From: Gottfriedia endophytica
GTDB taxonomy: Bacteria > Bacillota > Bacilli > Bacillales > Bacillaceae_G
Assembly: GCF_017814275.1 (NCBI RefSeq)
Contig: NZ_JAGIYQ010000002.1
Location: 186,001-250,000, forward strand
Length of the DNA stretch: 64,000 bases
Reading direction: 5' to 3'
How positions within the stretch are numbered: position 1 is the first letter of the stretch; each line of letters opens with the position of its first letter. The notes under the pieces are model-generated. The model ran no database searches. It saw nothing but the letters and a program-made list of their open reading frames with translations, and was not told the DNA's origin. Positions 45,184 through 54,212 of the stretch are shown here, piece after piece. Both the position numbers and the translations under genes were made by a program.

Positions 45184-46467
45184 ATGTTTGGCTTAAAAAA
45201 GAAAAATAGTGATAAAGACATGCCCATCCTAAATTATCAGAATCAAAAAGTAACTTTAGACCTCACACCTAAACATTTAGAACAATTGAAATGGATTTCA
45301 TATACAAAGGAAGATATTCAAATTAAAGGTTGTTTTTTTTCATATATTAAAAATCATATGGAAGAGATTGTTGATAACATTCTTTCTAAATCTGGAGACC
45401 GTCTACACTATGTTTTTGATCAATTAAATAATCTTGGAGATCCAAGACAACTCATTCGTCTACAAATTGAAAAGCATTTCCTCACTACATATGATTCTGA
45501 ATATGTTGCATCAATAAAACGTCTAAGTCTATTACATTCACAGAATGATGCTGAGCATTATATCGGTTTAATTCAATGTTATCTTTCTGAATATCTACGA
45601 GTTGCTTTTATCGAGTTAAAAAACGTTCAAGAACGCACGAAATTTTTCACAGCTATAATGAAATCAATGAATTTTGAACAACAACTTTATGTTGAATTTG
45701 TGAATGAAAGTATTAAGGAACAGACTGAAAAACGAATTCAATTTGAAGTAGAATTGAAATCTAATATTCAAGAAATTGCAGAAGAACTTGTTTCACTTAC
45801 ACAGCAAACAAATGCAGCAGTAGAAATGTTAGTTCAACAAAGCTCACACGTAAAAAATCAAGTCCACCAATCGAATGTTCAGGTATTAAAAACACAAGAA
45901 ATTGCTGGTGAAGGTGAAGGAAGGGTTAAAGAGCTTTCAGCTAGTATAGAAGTGATTACGAATAATACCGAAAAAGTAACTTCGATGGTACAGCATTTAA
46001 ATAGTTCTTATGCTGATATTGCGAATGTTATTAAAATTGTACAAAGTGTTGCAGATCAAACTAATTTATTGTCCCTTAATTCTGCCATTGAAGCTGCGCG
46101 TGCAGGGGAACATGGAAAAGGATTTGCTGTCGTTGCACTTGAGGTTCGCAAATTGGCTGAACAAACGAAAAACTCTATTTCAAAAATTGAAGAAATTATT
46201 GAAACGTCTAACACTTACTTAACTGATGTTGTTTCTTCAATAAACGAAGTTTCTAATATGGTATTAGAAGGTGGCACTCATGCTGATTCTACTCAAGACT
46301 CATTCGTAACAATTGTGAAAGAAATGAACAAAAGTATATTTGGTGTTGAAGTAACTCAAAAGGAAATTAATCAGCTTGTTGATACGATTGAAGAAATCGG
46401 TCAAGCTACTCAACGTGTAACTTCTTCTGCAGAAACTTTAATGAATGTTGCTAGAAGTAAGAACTAA
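45184..46467 (+). CDS. HemAT-like globin-coupled aerotaxis transducer
   Basis: 427 residues, cytoplasmic, no membrane segment. Residues 40-190 form a globin-type sensor; a histidine in [19 protein letters not shown] near residue 122 is the likely proximal haem ligand, though the usual H-x-x-IGL spacing is altered. Residues 200-427 are a methyl-accepting signalling domain with the hairpin tip [28 protein letters not shown]-type sequence near 325-350. Length equals B. subtilis HemAT (432). The ATG at 45184 has GGAGG 7 bases before it; the frame is open farther upstream but without a site. Confidence 0.85.
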   Translation: MFGLKKKNSDKDMPILNYQNQKVTLDLTPKHLEQLKWISYTKEDIQIKGCFFSYIKNHMEEIVDNILSKSGDRLHYVFDQLNNLGDPRQLIRLQIEKHFLTTYDSEYVASIKRLSLLHSQNDAEHYIGLIQCYLSEYLRVAFIELKNVQERTKFFTAIMKSMNFEQQLYVEFVNESIKEQTEKRIQFEVELKSNIQEIAEELVSLTQQTNAAVEMLVQQSSHVKNQVHQSNVQVLKTQEIAGEGEGRVKELSASIEVITNNTEKVTSMVQHLNSSYADIANVIKIVQSVADQTNLLSLNSAIEAARAGEHGKGFAVVALEVRKLAEQTKNSISKIEEIIETSNTYLTDVVSSINEVSNMVLEGGTHADSTQDSFVTIVKEMNKSIFGVEVTQKEINQLVDTIEEIGQATQRVTSSAETLMNVARSKN

Positions 46468-46544
46468 TCATTTGGATTGTTATGTTCTTTTATGATAGTT
46501 GTTTTTTTAAGAATCTTTACTATTTAACTCACGAATTACAATTA

Positions 46545-46586
46545 ATGGTGCAGTTGTCTCACATGGCTTCTGCACCTTTCTTTTTA
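46545..46586 (+). terminator. Terminator after the HemAT-like gene
   Basis: GGTGCAG / CTGCACC followed by TTTCTTTTTAT. Confidence 0.7.
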
Positions 46587-46610
46587 TACTTTTATTTACT
46601 TAGTTATTTT

Positions 46611-46812
46611 CTTTGGATATGTACTTTGTTGCTATCAAAGAATGCGATAAGTTGATTTCCGCTCCAGGATGCTCGCTTTCCGTGGGGCGGGCGGTGAGCC
46701 TCCTCGTCGCTATCGCTCCTGCGGGGTCTCACCTGTCCCGCTTCTCCCACAGGAGTCTCGCACCTTCTGCTCCAATCAACTTTATTATCAAGACTTTAAC
46801 AAAACCTTTTAA
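46611..46812 (+). repeat. Family 1 repeat, copy R11, GGTGAG variant
   Basis: Nearly the same core as R10, including GGTGAG/CTCACC and CTCCTGCGGG/CCCACAGGAG; arms GTTGATTTCCGCTCC and TGCTCCAATCAAC. Both termini are degraded except TTTGTTGCTAT on the left. Confidence 0.85.
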
Positions 46813-46908
46813 AAATAACACTCCTTTAGATATGTTGAATTAGGGTAAACAATAAAAAAGTGCATTTCCCTTTTAATTACTGCACTCCCTTTTCATACTG
46901 TCATTTAC

Positions 46909-47754
46909 CTAGTTTTTTGGGTTTACCCTATTTATAAAATTAATAATTTCTTTTTCAACCATACAACATGATTTCTCATTTGATCCGCAGATCTTATTAT
47001 GATTCAAATTTTCTATCATAACTTGTTTGCCTTGAACGGAGAAATCAGCATATTCTCTATGGGCTTTAATTACCTCTTTTAAAAAAGCATTTTTACTTTT
47101 TCTTGATAAAAATATTCCACTCTGCTTTCCTACTGTTAAAACTAGTACTGGCGTTTGAATCTTCATTTTTTCACTCAAAAGTTTTTTGATTAATTTGTTG
47201 TTTTCATTTAAATGAGCCCATTCATTCAACACTGTTTTCCAATGCTTTGGCTTATTAGATAAATTTTTTTGATCATTTTTTCTAAATAAAACAGACTTAC
47301 GTATCTTTTTTCTGGAAATAAAATACATAATTTCTGAATACTGATATAAAATTTTTTCGTAAATTTTTTGATAATTTTCCTCGATTCGCGGATGTGTAGG
47401 ATCTAATAAGATAATTGTAAAAAAACAATCTGGAACATATTTTTGAGCTAAGAGTGCAATATATGAGCCTAATGAATGAGCGATCATATTAATTGGCTTA
47501 TTTATATTTAATGCTTTTAAAAAATCAATACACTCTAGTGCTTGCTGATTTGATGATCTTTCTAAAAAACTCTCCTCACTTAATCCATACCCAAGACGAT
47601 CATAAGAAATAATGGTTCCATATTTACTTAAAGCTTTTTGCAATTGTTTCCATTGGTGATGTGTATGCATCATTCCTGATTCTAATAAAAAGATCTTATT
47701 TCCTTCACCAACTATTTTTGCATAATATGTACCTAATTCTCCTTTAATAAACAC
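46909..47754 (-). CDS. Alpha/beta hydrolase, unknown substrate
   Basis: 281 residues. Nucleophile elbow AHSLGSY near residue 93, oxyanion region LLESGMMHTHHQW near 23-35, and the acid/His side near NLNHNKI. The early motif YDRLGYGLSEES is typical of hydrolases close to lipases and proline iminopeptidases. GTG start, AGGGTG upstream. The C-terminus carries several cysteines (CGSNEKSCC). Substrate not predictable. Confidence 0.75.
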   Translation of the reverse strand: MFIKGELGTYYAKIVGEGNKIFLLESGMMHTHHQWKQLQKALSKYGTIISYDRLGYGLSEESFLERSSNQQALECIDFLKALNINKPINMIAHSLGSYIALLAQKYVPDCFFTIILLDPTHPRIEENYQKIYEKILYQYSEIMYFISRKKIRKSVLFRKNDQKNLSNKPKHWKTVLNEWAHLNENNKLIKKLLSEKMKIQTPVLVLTVGKQSGIFLSRKSKNAFLKEVIKAHREYADFSVQGKQVMIENLNHNKICGSNEKSCCMVEKEIINFINRVNPKN

Positions 47755-47854
47755 TCGATCACCCTATTAGTAGCTTGTTTTAAATTAGTGTATTCTGAAT
47801 CTGTAAATGTATTTATTAAACTCCTAAGGATATTATTTCGTAAAAGAGACTACT

Positions 47855-47885
47855 TCCGCTCCAATCATCTTCTTTATCAACAGTT
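47855..47885 (+). repeat. Fragment of a family 1 repeat
   Basis: ACTTCCGCTCCAATCATCTTC matches the right arm of R10/R11 (CTTCCGCTCCAATCAACTT); nothing else of the element remains. Confidence 0.45.
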
Positions 47886-47902
47886 TGATTTAAAAACCAA
47901 TC

Positions 47903-47932
47903 AAAAAAAAAGACGCATTCAGCGTCTTTTAC
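47903..47932 (-). terminator. Terminator of the DUF975 gene
   Basis: AAAGACGC-TGAAT-GCGTCTTT with a long T run on the minus strand. Confidence 0.85.
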
Positions 47933-48657
47933 TCTTTATTTTCGTATGTATTTTTTACTTCGTTATAGAACTCTGCATGTGTCGTTGTATAATATGGTGC
48001 TACAAATAAAGCTGCTAATAGAAATGTAAAGCAGACTAGTAAAAACCATCCAATGAATGACAAAACAATTAAGAACGCTTTCCATTTATATCCATCCATC
48101 ATTCTTCTACTTAAAGTAATTGCTTGTAGCGGACTGATTTCTGGATTGTCATAAATGATATAAGGAGTTAACATATATGCAATTCCTTTTATGATTCCTG
48201 GAATAATTAATACTAACGTTAATATTATTGTAATGAATGAATAGCCTTTCACTATCCATGGAATAATGGATAATATTGACCATAAAATTGTAAAAATTGT
48301 TACTAAAACCTGAGTAATAATAACTTTAATACTTTTTCTTCCTGAAGCAAAATAATAAAATAACTCCTTAACACCTGGGTTCTCGCCACGAGTTAATCGA
48401 ATAAAATAAACAGTGATTCCATAGCCTAATACCATATTAAATAACATAGAAAAAATTTCAACAATGATAGAGCTATCCAAATCTAGTTTAATTGGATTAA
48501 AAATTATCCCTTCATTTGTTACAGTCCCTGCTAAAACGGATAAACCACTCCGTACAATAAATTGTATAATTCCAGATAAAATTACGATTCCAATGGTTCT
48601 GAACCAGAATCCATCTAAACTATCTTTTGCTTGCCTTTTAAGGCTAGAAATTTGCAT
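47929..48657 (-). CDS. DUF975 family membrane protein
   Basis: About 242 residues with six membrane segments. The opening ISSLKRQAKDSLDGFW, the block YFIRLTRGENPGVKELFYYFASGRKS near residue 95 and YIIYDNPEISPLQAITLSRRMMDGYKWKAF near 185-210 define the family. Function unknown. ATG 48657 is favoured (GAGAGGGG upstream); ten more codons are open before it. Confidence 0.8.
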   Translation of the reverse strand: MQISSLKRQAKDSLDGFWFRTIGIVILSGIIQFIVRSGLSVLAGTVTNEGIIFNPIKLDLDSSIIVEIFSMLFNMVLGYGITVYFIRLTRGENPGVKELFYYFASGRKSIKVIITQVLVTIFTILWSILSIIPWIVKGYSFITIILTLVLIIPGIIKGIAYMLTPYIIYDNPEISPLQAITLSRRMMDGYKWKAFLIVLSFIGWFLLVCFTFLLAALFVAPYYTTTHAEFYNEVKNTYENKE

Positions 48658-48728
48658 TCTTATGTATTCCCCTCTCGTTTTTCCCAATATATACTAGCAT
48701 GTTTAAAGAAAAACTTCGACAGTTTCTT

Positions 48729-49268
48729 TTATTTTTTTAATTGCAAATATTGAATGGCAAAGCATGTTTTTGCATCATGAATTGCACCTTTTTGCAATTC
48801 AGACAAACATTCTTCAAGTGATAGTTCACGAACTTCCACAAATTCATCTTCATCAAGACTCGCACTATTCTCTTTTTTGCGTAATCCCGTTGCTAAATAG
48901 ATATGTATATATTCATCAGCAAATCCAGGGGAAGTATAAAAAGATTGAATATGATTCCACTCTGCAGCTTCATAGCCTGTTTCTTCCTCTAATTCTCGTA
49001 TAGCTGTTCGCAAAGGTTCTTCTCCCTTTTCTAATTTTCCAGCAGGTATTTCAAGTAATACACGTTCCATTGGCTTTCGATATTGATCAACTAATACTAT
49101 TTTCCCTTCATCTGTCACTGGAATAATCGCAACCGCTCCAGGATGTTTTACAATTTCGCGTGTACTTGTTTTCCCATTTGGTAATTCAACCTGTTGATAA
49201 AATAATGAAATAACTCTTCCCTCAAAAATCTTTTCTTCACTAATTGTTTTTTCTTCAAATTTTTTCAT
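48729..49268 (-). CDS. nudF: ADP-ribose pyrophosphatase (Nudix)
   Basis: 179 residues. Nudix box from GKLEKGEEP through RELEEETGYEA near 75-100, preceded by VDQYRKPMERVLLEIPAG, typical of ADP-ribose hydrolases. It clears free ADP-ribose. It sits between the spoIIM/fur region and mciZ/yqkF as in B. subtilis. GGAGATAAGAGAA lies before the ATG. Confidence 0.93.
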   Translation of the reverse strand: MKKFEEKTISEEKIFEGRVISLFYQQVELPNGKTSTREIVKHPGAVAIIPVTDEGKIVLVDQYRKPMERVLLEIPAGKLEKGEEPLRTAIRELEEETGYEAAEWNHIQSFYTSPGFADEYIHIYLATGLRKKENSASLDEDEFVEVRELSLEECLSELQKGAIHDAKTCFAIQYLQLKK

Positions 49269-49357
49269 TTCTCTTATCTCCTGTTCTAATATCTATTGTT
49301 CTTTCATATATTTTATCACTAATTATTCTTAATTACTTTAAGGATAGGAGAATCTTT

Positions 49358-49507
49358 ATGAAAACACTTCGGACAAGCTCGATGATTGTTTTAGTTGGTA
49401 AAAAAAGTGAGATTTTAAAAACATTACAATCGACCAGCCAACAATTTAAAACTGTTCAAGAATGGATTACTCATGAGAAAGCTCAACATCTATACCTTGT
49501 AAAATAA
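49358..49507 (+). CDS. mciZ: Mother cell inhibitor of FtsZ, MciZ
   Basis: 49 residues. Aligned from memory with B. subtilis MciZ (40 residues): both start MK, share VLVGK at positions 11-15 and EI near 18, keep F near 30 and end the core in VxxWI (here TVQEWIT). MciZ caps FtsZ filaments and blocks Z-ring assembly in the mother cell. Synteny agrees: between nudF and yqkF. Here the C-terminus is about nine residues longer (EKAQHLYLVK). GATAGGAG precedes ATG 49358. A weak sigma-E-like -10 (CATATATT, 49305-49312) is suitably placed. Confidence 0.85.
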   Translation: MKTLRTSSMIVLVGKKSEILKTLQSTSQQFKTVQEWITHEKAQHLYLVK

Positions 49508-49544
49508 TCAATTTTTCATTTACAATACTTGCGGAGGGATTTAT

Positions 49545-50453
49545 ATGAAATTTCGAAAACTTGGATCAGCTGATCTTTCTGTAAGTGAACTTTCACTCGG
49601 CTGCATGTCTCTTGGTACAGATGAACAAGACGCAATTCAAACGATTCATATGGCAATCGATGAAGGAATTAACTACTTTGACACCGCAGATTTATACGAT
49701 TTCGGTAAAAATGAGGAACTTGTTGGAAAAGCTTTAAAAGGACGAAGAGATAAAGTAATCCTTGCTACAAAAGTTGGAAATCGATGGAATGAGTCAAAAA
49801 CAAGTTGGACTCGGGATCCTTCAAAAGCTTACATTAAGGAACAAGTTAAAGAAAGTCTACGTCGTCTCGGAACAGATTATATTGATTTATACCAATTACA
49901 TGGTGGTACGATAGAAGATGATTTTGAGCAAGTAATAGAAGCATTTGAAGAACTTGTTAAAGAGGGTACTGTTCGATATTATGGAATATCTTCTATCCGC
50001 CCTAATGTTATCCATCGTTTTGTAGAACATTCTTCAATTCAGTCTAATATGATGCAATATAACCTTCTTGATCGTCGACCTGAAGAATTCTTTTCATATT
50101 TGGTAGACCATCAAGTATCTGTCATAGTGCGAGGAGCAATTGCAAAAGGTCTTCTCACATCAAATTGGATGAATAAGTTATCTGATAAGGGATATTTATT
50201 GCATTCAAAAAATGAATGTATTCGATTGATTTCCCAAATAGAATCTATCCTTGATGAGAATCAAACTCTACATAGTTTAGCACTACACTATTATTTATCT
50301 CATCAGGCAATTGCTTCACTTGCTATTGGTGCAAGGAATCCAAATCAACTGAAAGATAATTTAATTCATTATTATAAAAATCCAATCGACAAACACCAAA
50401 TTCTCTCGCTTAATCAAGTTTTACCTAAAGAACTTTACGTCGATCATCGTTAG
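49545..50453 (+). CDS. yqkF: Aldo/keto reductase YqkF
   Basis: 302 residues, NADPH-dependent AKR. Catalytic tetrad residues appear in YFDTADLYDFGKNEE (Asp, Tyr near 45-50), LATKVGNRW (Lys) and YQLHGG (His). The cofactor end SLAIGARNPNQLKDN is near 270. It closely follows mciZ (37 bp) with its own GGAGGG site. Substrate unknown. Confidence 0.88.
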   Translation: MKFRKLGSADLSVSELSLGCMSLGTDEQDAIQTIHMAIDEGINYFDTADLYDFGKNEELVGKALKGRRDKVILATKVGNRWNESKTSWTRDPSKAYIKEQVKESLRRLGTDYIDLYQLHGGTIEDDFEQVIEAFEELVKEGTVRYYGISSIRPNVIHRFVEHSSIQSNMMQYNLLDRRPEEFFSYLVDHQVSVIVRGAIAKGLLTSNWMNKLSDKGYLLHSKNECIRLISQIESILDENQTLHSLALHYYLSHQAIASLAIGARNPNQLKDNLIHYYKNPIDKHQILSLNQVLPKELYVDHR

Positions 50454-50467
50454 TATATTTCATTTAC

Positions 50468-50505
50468 GAGTCTTGTTGCACAGTAGTGCAGTGAGGCTTT
50501 TTTTA
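50468..50505 (+). terminator. yqkF terminator
   Basis: Imperfect stem CTTGTTGCAC / GTGCAGTGAGG followed by CTTTTTTTAT. Confidence 0.6.
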
Positions 50506-50597
50506 TCTATTTTTAAGTATAATTTTCCATTTTCAACAAAAACTTATCCTAAAAGTCTATTTTAATTGAATTAATTAAAAGGGTAAGGAGTTTAAAA

Positions 50598-51998
50598 ATG
50601 AAAGAACAAAAATGGGGTTTATTACTTTTAACTGCATTTGTTGTTGGTAATATGGTTGGTGGTGGTATTTTCCAACTTCCTGCTACATTAGCACAAGTGG
50701 CTAGTCCTTTTGGTATTATAGCTTCATGGGGGATTACTGGAATTGGAGTCTTTTTTCTTGCGATTGTTTTTGGAAGACTTGCTATTTTAAAACCTGAACT
50801 TTCAAATGGTCCACAGGATTATGCTGCAGCATTATTTAATAAGCCTAGAGCTAAACATATTGCTGGATATAGTATGGTTTGGGGCTACTGGGCAGCCAAT
50901 TGGCCAAGTTCTGCTGCTGTTATTATTTCTTTTTCTGGTTATTTATCTACATTCTTTCCAGTTTTAAAAAGTAATAGAATATTATTTACATTAGGTAATT
51001 TTTCTATTATTGAAGGAAATTTGATTACTTTTCTTGTCAGTAGTGCCCTATTATGGGGTATCCAGCTTATATTGCAGCTAAATTATAAAGATGCAGGAAA
51101 AATCAATCTACTTCCTACTATTATGAAGGTATTGGGATTCGTATTGTTTATGATTGTAGCCTTAAGCGCATTTCAATCATCTCATTTTACTCCCTTTTCT
51201 TATCCAGTAGTTGCTCCTAACGGTGTGAAACATGGGATATTAGGCCAAATGAATTCCGGTGCAATCTCAACTTTGTGGGCATTTATCGGTATAGAGTCTG
51301 CCATTATGCTTTATAATCGAGCAAAATCTGGAAAAGACGTAGAACGTGCAACAATCCTAGGGTTGGTAGTAGCCTTGGTTATTTATATTGGTATCACAAT
51401 TTTAACAATCGGTGCATTACCGATGAAAGATCTTATGCACTCTACATCACCTTTAGTAGACGCTTTTGATCGTGCAATAGGTGGAGGAAATGGTAGCTAC
51501 ATACTTGCATTCATTGCATGTTTAGCTTTATTAGGTTCCGTTGTTGGTTGGGTAATTGTAACAACCGAAGTTCCCTTTATTGCTGCTCAAAAAGGATACA
51601 TGCCAGAGTACTTTGCAAAAACCACACCAAATGGGTGTCCCGTTCGATCGTTAACTCTTACAAATCTATTCACACAGATATTTCTATTTTCAATCTTATC
51701 AAAGACTCTTAACCAAGCATTTATGTTTGGAATTGAGGTTTCTACATTAGCTTACTTAGTGCCCTACTTAATTTCTTCATTATTCCTATTGAAAATTGCT
51801 TACACTAGAGAAATCTTCAAAAATGAACAGACCGGGCGTAACATGACAATCTTCATTAGTATCTGTGCTTTTCTTTATTCATGCTGGGTTGTTATTACTG
51901 GAACAGCACAGCTTGTAACATTTTTCCTTGGAATTGGGCTATTTTTATTCGGATTTGTTCTATACCCGTTTTTTCATCGTTCAACGAAGATTAGTTAA
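50598..51998 (+). CDS. Amino acid permease, APC superfamily (arginine/ornithine antiporter-like)
   Basis: 466 residues, about 12 membrane segments. VVGNMVGGGIFQLPATLA near residue 15 is the APC helix 1 substrate motif; FIGIESAIMLYNRAKSGKDVERATILG near 232 is typical of basic amino acid antiporters (ArcD/YvsH type). GGTAAGGAG lies upstream of ATG. Monocistronic, inserted between yqkF and yqkK. Substrate within cationic amino acids is a guess. Confidence 0.85.
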   Translation: MKEQKWGLLLLTAFVVGNMVGGGIFQLPATLAQVASPFGIIASWGITGIGVFFLAIVFGRLAILKPELSNGPQDYAAALFNKPRAKHIAGYSMVWGYWAANWPSSAAVIISFSGYLSTFFPVLKSNRILFTLGNFSIIEGNLITFLVSSALLWGIQLILQLNYKDAGKINLLPTIMKVLGFVLFMIVALSAFQSSHFTPFSYPVVAPNGVKHGILGQMNSGAISTLWAFIGIESAIMLYNRAKSGKDVERATILGLVVALVIYIGITILTIGALPMKDLMHSTSPLVDAFDRAIGGGNGSYILAFIACLALLGSVVGWVIVTTEVPFIAAQKGYMPEYFAKTTPNGCPVRSLTLTNLFTQIFLFSILSKTLNQAFMFGIEVSTLAYLVPYLISSLFLLKIAYTREIFKNEQTGRNMTIFISICAFLYSCWVVITGTAQLVTFFLGIGLFLFGFVLYPFFHRSTKIS

Positions 51999-52059
51999 TA
52001 AATACTCTTTAAGAAGATCACATATCATTTTGTTTTAGTCCGTGATCCTAGACCAATAT

Positions 52060-52108
52060 AAAAAAGCTGTCTCATTATTTGTTTATTAACAAAAATAGAC
52101 AGCTTTAC
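52060..52108. terminator. Bidirectional terminator permease/yqkK
   Basis: AAAGCTGTCT / AGACAGCTTT across a 24 base loop between convergent genes. Confidence 0.75.
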
Positions 52109-52113
52109 TTCAA

Positions 52114-52365
52114 TTATTTAAAATCTTTCCAAGTCATGTTACTTTCATTTAATAGCTCTTCAAAGCTTTTATTTTTTTCACGAAGTCGTTTTTCTTCACG
52201 AATTTTTGCTTCTTCAGCTTCTTTTTGTTTAACTTCCTTTTCTTGTAGAGCTTTTTTTGTATTTTTAAGTTTATTTAATACTTCTTCATTCATTAAAGAG
52301 CCAAGAGAAATTTTTTCTTTTTCTTCAAATGATGGAGATTTTGGTTGTACTTTTCTTTTTTTCAT
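52114..52365 (-). CDS. yqkK: YqkK, DUF3886 charged coiled-coil protein
   Basis: 83 residues, highly charged. SLGSLMNEEVLNKLKN near residue 20, a Lys/Glu coiled coil (about 38-66), then the conserved end NKSFEELLNESNMTWKDFK. Function unknown. In B. subtilis yqkK belongs to the same chromosomal neighbourhood. AGGTGATATT precedes ATG. Confidence 0.85.
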   Translation of the reverse strand: MKKRKVQPKSPSFEEKEKISLGSLMNEEVLNKLKNTKKALQEKEVKQKEAEEAKIREEKRLREKNKSFEELLNESNMTWKDFK

Positions 52366-52545
52366 AATATCACCTACTACATTTATTTATATGATATTTG
52401 CCTTAACTAATCAAGCCGATTCGCTTTTCATATTATTTTAACATGATAAGAGCAGATTTGTGACGAAATATATTTTCTAATTTTTTAGAATAATAACCCA
52501 TTTTATAAAGATTCATATGATATTATTTAATATGGAGGGATGTTT

Positions 52546-52644
52546 ATGTCTAAATTTGAGCAAGCTTTACTTGACCGATTTTTTTGTAAATCTCGTGGAA
52601 TATTAACTACAATACTAGATCTATATTTGGTTAACAGAGCTTGA
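52546..52644 (+). CDS. Possible small protein ahead of yqkD
   Basis: 32 codons (MSKFEQALLDRFFCKSRG...) with a good site GGAGGG 6 bases before ATG; it ends 13 bp before yqkD. No recognised family. It could be a real small protein, a translational leader, or the remnant of a larger gene. Confidence 0.4.
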   Translation: MSKFEQALLDRFFCKSRGILTTILDLYLVNRA

Positions 52645-52657
52645 GAGGTATCCTATT

Positions 52658-53581
52658 ATGTACATAACCATTTTTATTATTTGCTTTATATTATTAGCCT
52701 ATTTTGTATTGGTTGGTAATTTTTTCACAAGACAAGTAATGTATATAAAAACTCAATCATTAGAAGCAATCTATGAAAGAGAGCTAGCAGAACAGCGATT
52801 TGATGAAGATTTTTATCTAACTATTGGACAAAAAACATTTTCAGTACCATCACGATATGGCTATGACTTGAATGGGGTGCTTTATGAACCATATCAAAAA
52901 AATAAATGGGTGATCCTTTGTCACGGGGTAACTGTGAATAAAAATAATTCAATTAAATATGTCGAGCTTTTTGTTAAGCTAGGCTTTAACGTTTTATCAT
53001 ACGACCATCGTCGCCATGGCGAGTCTGGTGGAGCGACAACTAGCTATGGCTATTATGAAAAATATGATTTACAAACGATATTCCATTTTTTAAAAGAACT
53101 TAAAGGTGAACAGATTATTGTAGGGATTCATGGTGAATCTATGGGTGCCTGTACAACGCTTCAATTTGCTGGATTTCTTGAGGATGCCGCTGATTTTTAT
53201 GTTTCGGATTGTGCTTTCGCTACATTTCGCCAACAATTATCTTATCGATTAAAAGTTGACTTTAAAATTCCTAAATGGGCTATTTTACCGATTGGAAATA
53301 TATGGCTACGGTTTCGTGATCAGTATGTTATTAATGATATTTCTCCAATTGATGCAGTTCGTACCATCCAAAAACCGATTCTCTTTATTCATAGTAAACC
53401 TGACTTATATATTCCTTATACAGATACGGTCACTTTGTTTAAAGCAAAGAGAAAAGGCTTTAAAAAATTATTTCTTGCAGAGCGCGGCGGCCATGCTATG
53501 AGCTTAAACCTAAACAAACAACAATATTATGAAGCTGTTAAAGAATTTTTAAAGCAAATTAATATTAGCACTAGAAACTAG
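52658..53581 (+). CDS. yqkD: Alpha/beta hydrolase YqkD
   Basis: 307 residues. N-terminal membrane anchor (TIFIICFILLAYFVLVGNF) then an extracytoplasmic or membrane-facing hydrolase domain: SRYGYDLNGVLYEP, HGVTVNKNNS (oxyanion), YDHRRHGESGG near 115, nucleophile GIHGESMGA near 170, Asp in HSKPDLYIP near 247, His in GGHAMS near 285. It matches B. subtilis YqkD in every block. Function unknown, serine hydrolase. AGAGG lies upstream of ATG. Confidence 0.88.
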   Translation: MYITIFIICFILLAYFVLVGNFFTRQVMYIKTQSLEAIYERELAEQRFDEDFYLTIGQKTFSVPSRYGYDLNGVLYEPYQKNKWVILCHGVTVNKNNSIKYVELFVKLGFNVLSYDHRRHGESGGATTSYGYYEKYDLQTIFHFLKELKGEQIIVGIHGESMGACTTLQFAGFLEDAADFYVSDCAFATFRQQLSYRLKVDFKIPKWAILPIGNIWLRFRDQYVINDISPIDAVRTIQKPILFIHSKPDLYIPYTDTVTLFKAKRKGFKKLFLAERGGHAMSLNLNKQQYYEAVKEFLKQINISTRN

Positions 53582-53610
53582 CTTCTTTTTTCTTGAAGCT
53601 AGTTTTTCTT
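53576..53610 (+). terminator. yqkD terminator
   Basis: AACTAGCTTC / GAAGCTAGTT, loop TTTTTTCTT, followed by TTTCTT; it overlaps the stop codon. Confidence 0.85.
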
Positions 53611-53624
53611 TATTGGAGGTACTG

Positions 53625-53684
53625 ATGAAACTACTATGTTTAGGTGATATTCATATTGGTCGTAATTTCCCAGTTCTCCACTGA
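53625..53684 (+). pseudogene. Remnant of a metallophosphoesterase gene
   Basis: Nineteen codons reading MKLLCLGDIHIGRNFPVLH, preceded by a strong TTGGAGG site. LGDIHIGR is the first metal motif (DxH) of SbcD-like calcineurin phosphoesterases. A stop follows at once and no continuation is found in any frame before the convergent DinB-family gene at 53698. Best read as the 5' scar of a deleted gene. Confidence 0.6.
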
Positions 53685-53697
53685 TAACATTTTCACT

Positions 53698-54165
53698 TTA
53701 TTTTCTTAATAAACCTCTATCAATTAAGCTGGCAGATACTGGAGTTCGATCTAGCTCTCTTGCCCATACAGACAATTGACCAATATGGTGAATTTCATGA
53801 GCAATTACATGTCGGACTATTTCACCTTTAGTGAATTGGTCACCACTCCATGGCACTACTGTGATTTCATTTTCAATTTCAGCTGACCATGTTAGTAAGT
53901 ATTCTTCTATCTCTCTTCTGTTTAGGTCGGAAAGATCTTTTACTTTTTCAAGAGTCGTATATTCATCAAAATTTATCACATAATCTCTTTTATTTTGAAT
54001 TGCACGAATCCAGCTAGTTTCTACATCAACAATATGTAAGAGAGTATTGAGGATATTCTCTACTCCACCTATTCTTTTTTCTTTTAACTCATTTGCCGAT
54101 AATTCCTTGCACCATTCAAACCATTCATTTCTTACTTGCCAATTGTATTGGAAAAACATTAACAT
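53698..54165 (-). CDS. DinB family protein
   Basis: 155 residues, four-helix bundle metalloprotein family (DinB/YfiT). Metal-binding histidines are visible in TLLHIVDVETSW near 45 and HVIAHEIHHIGQLSVWARE near 122-128. Members act as thiol S-transferases or are uncharacterised; substrate unknown. GGAGG lies 9 bases upstream of ATG. It is not the Y-family polymerase that shares the name. Confidence 0.82.
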   Translation of the reverse strand: MLMFFQYNWQVRNEWFEWCKELSANELKEKRIGGVENILNTLLHIVDVETSWIRAIQNKRDYVINFDEYTTLEKVKDLSDLNRREIEEYLLTWSAEIENEITVVPWSGDQFTKGEIVRHVIAHEIHHIGQLSVWARELDRTPVSASLIDRGLLRK

Positions 54166-54212
54166 AATTAATTACCTCCATTATTTCAACAATATTTAAT
54201 AGGATTATTTAT

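Noticed and set aside
48596-48829. tRNA, rRNA or T-box elements anywhere in the window
   Set aside because: No cloverleaf with GTTCRANTC-type arm, no rRNA-like stretch and no T-box bulge (TGGAACCGCG-like) was found by reading both strands; by-eye reading could miss a divergent one.
53698-54165. DinB-family gene as DNA polymerase IV
   Set aside because: It has the metal-binding four-helix pattern with HHIGQ and only 155 residues; the Y-family polymerase here is uvrX at 61973.
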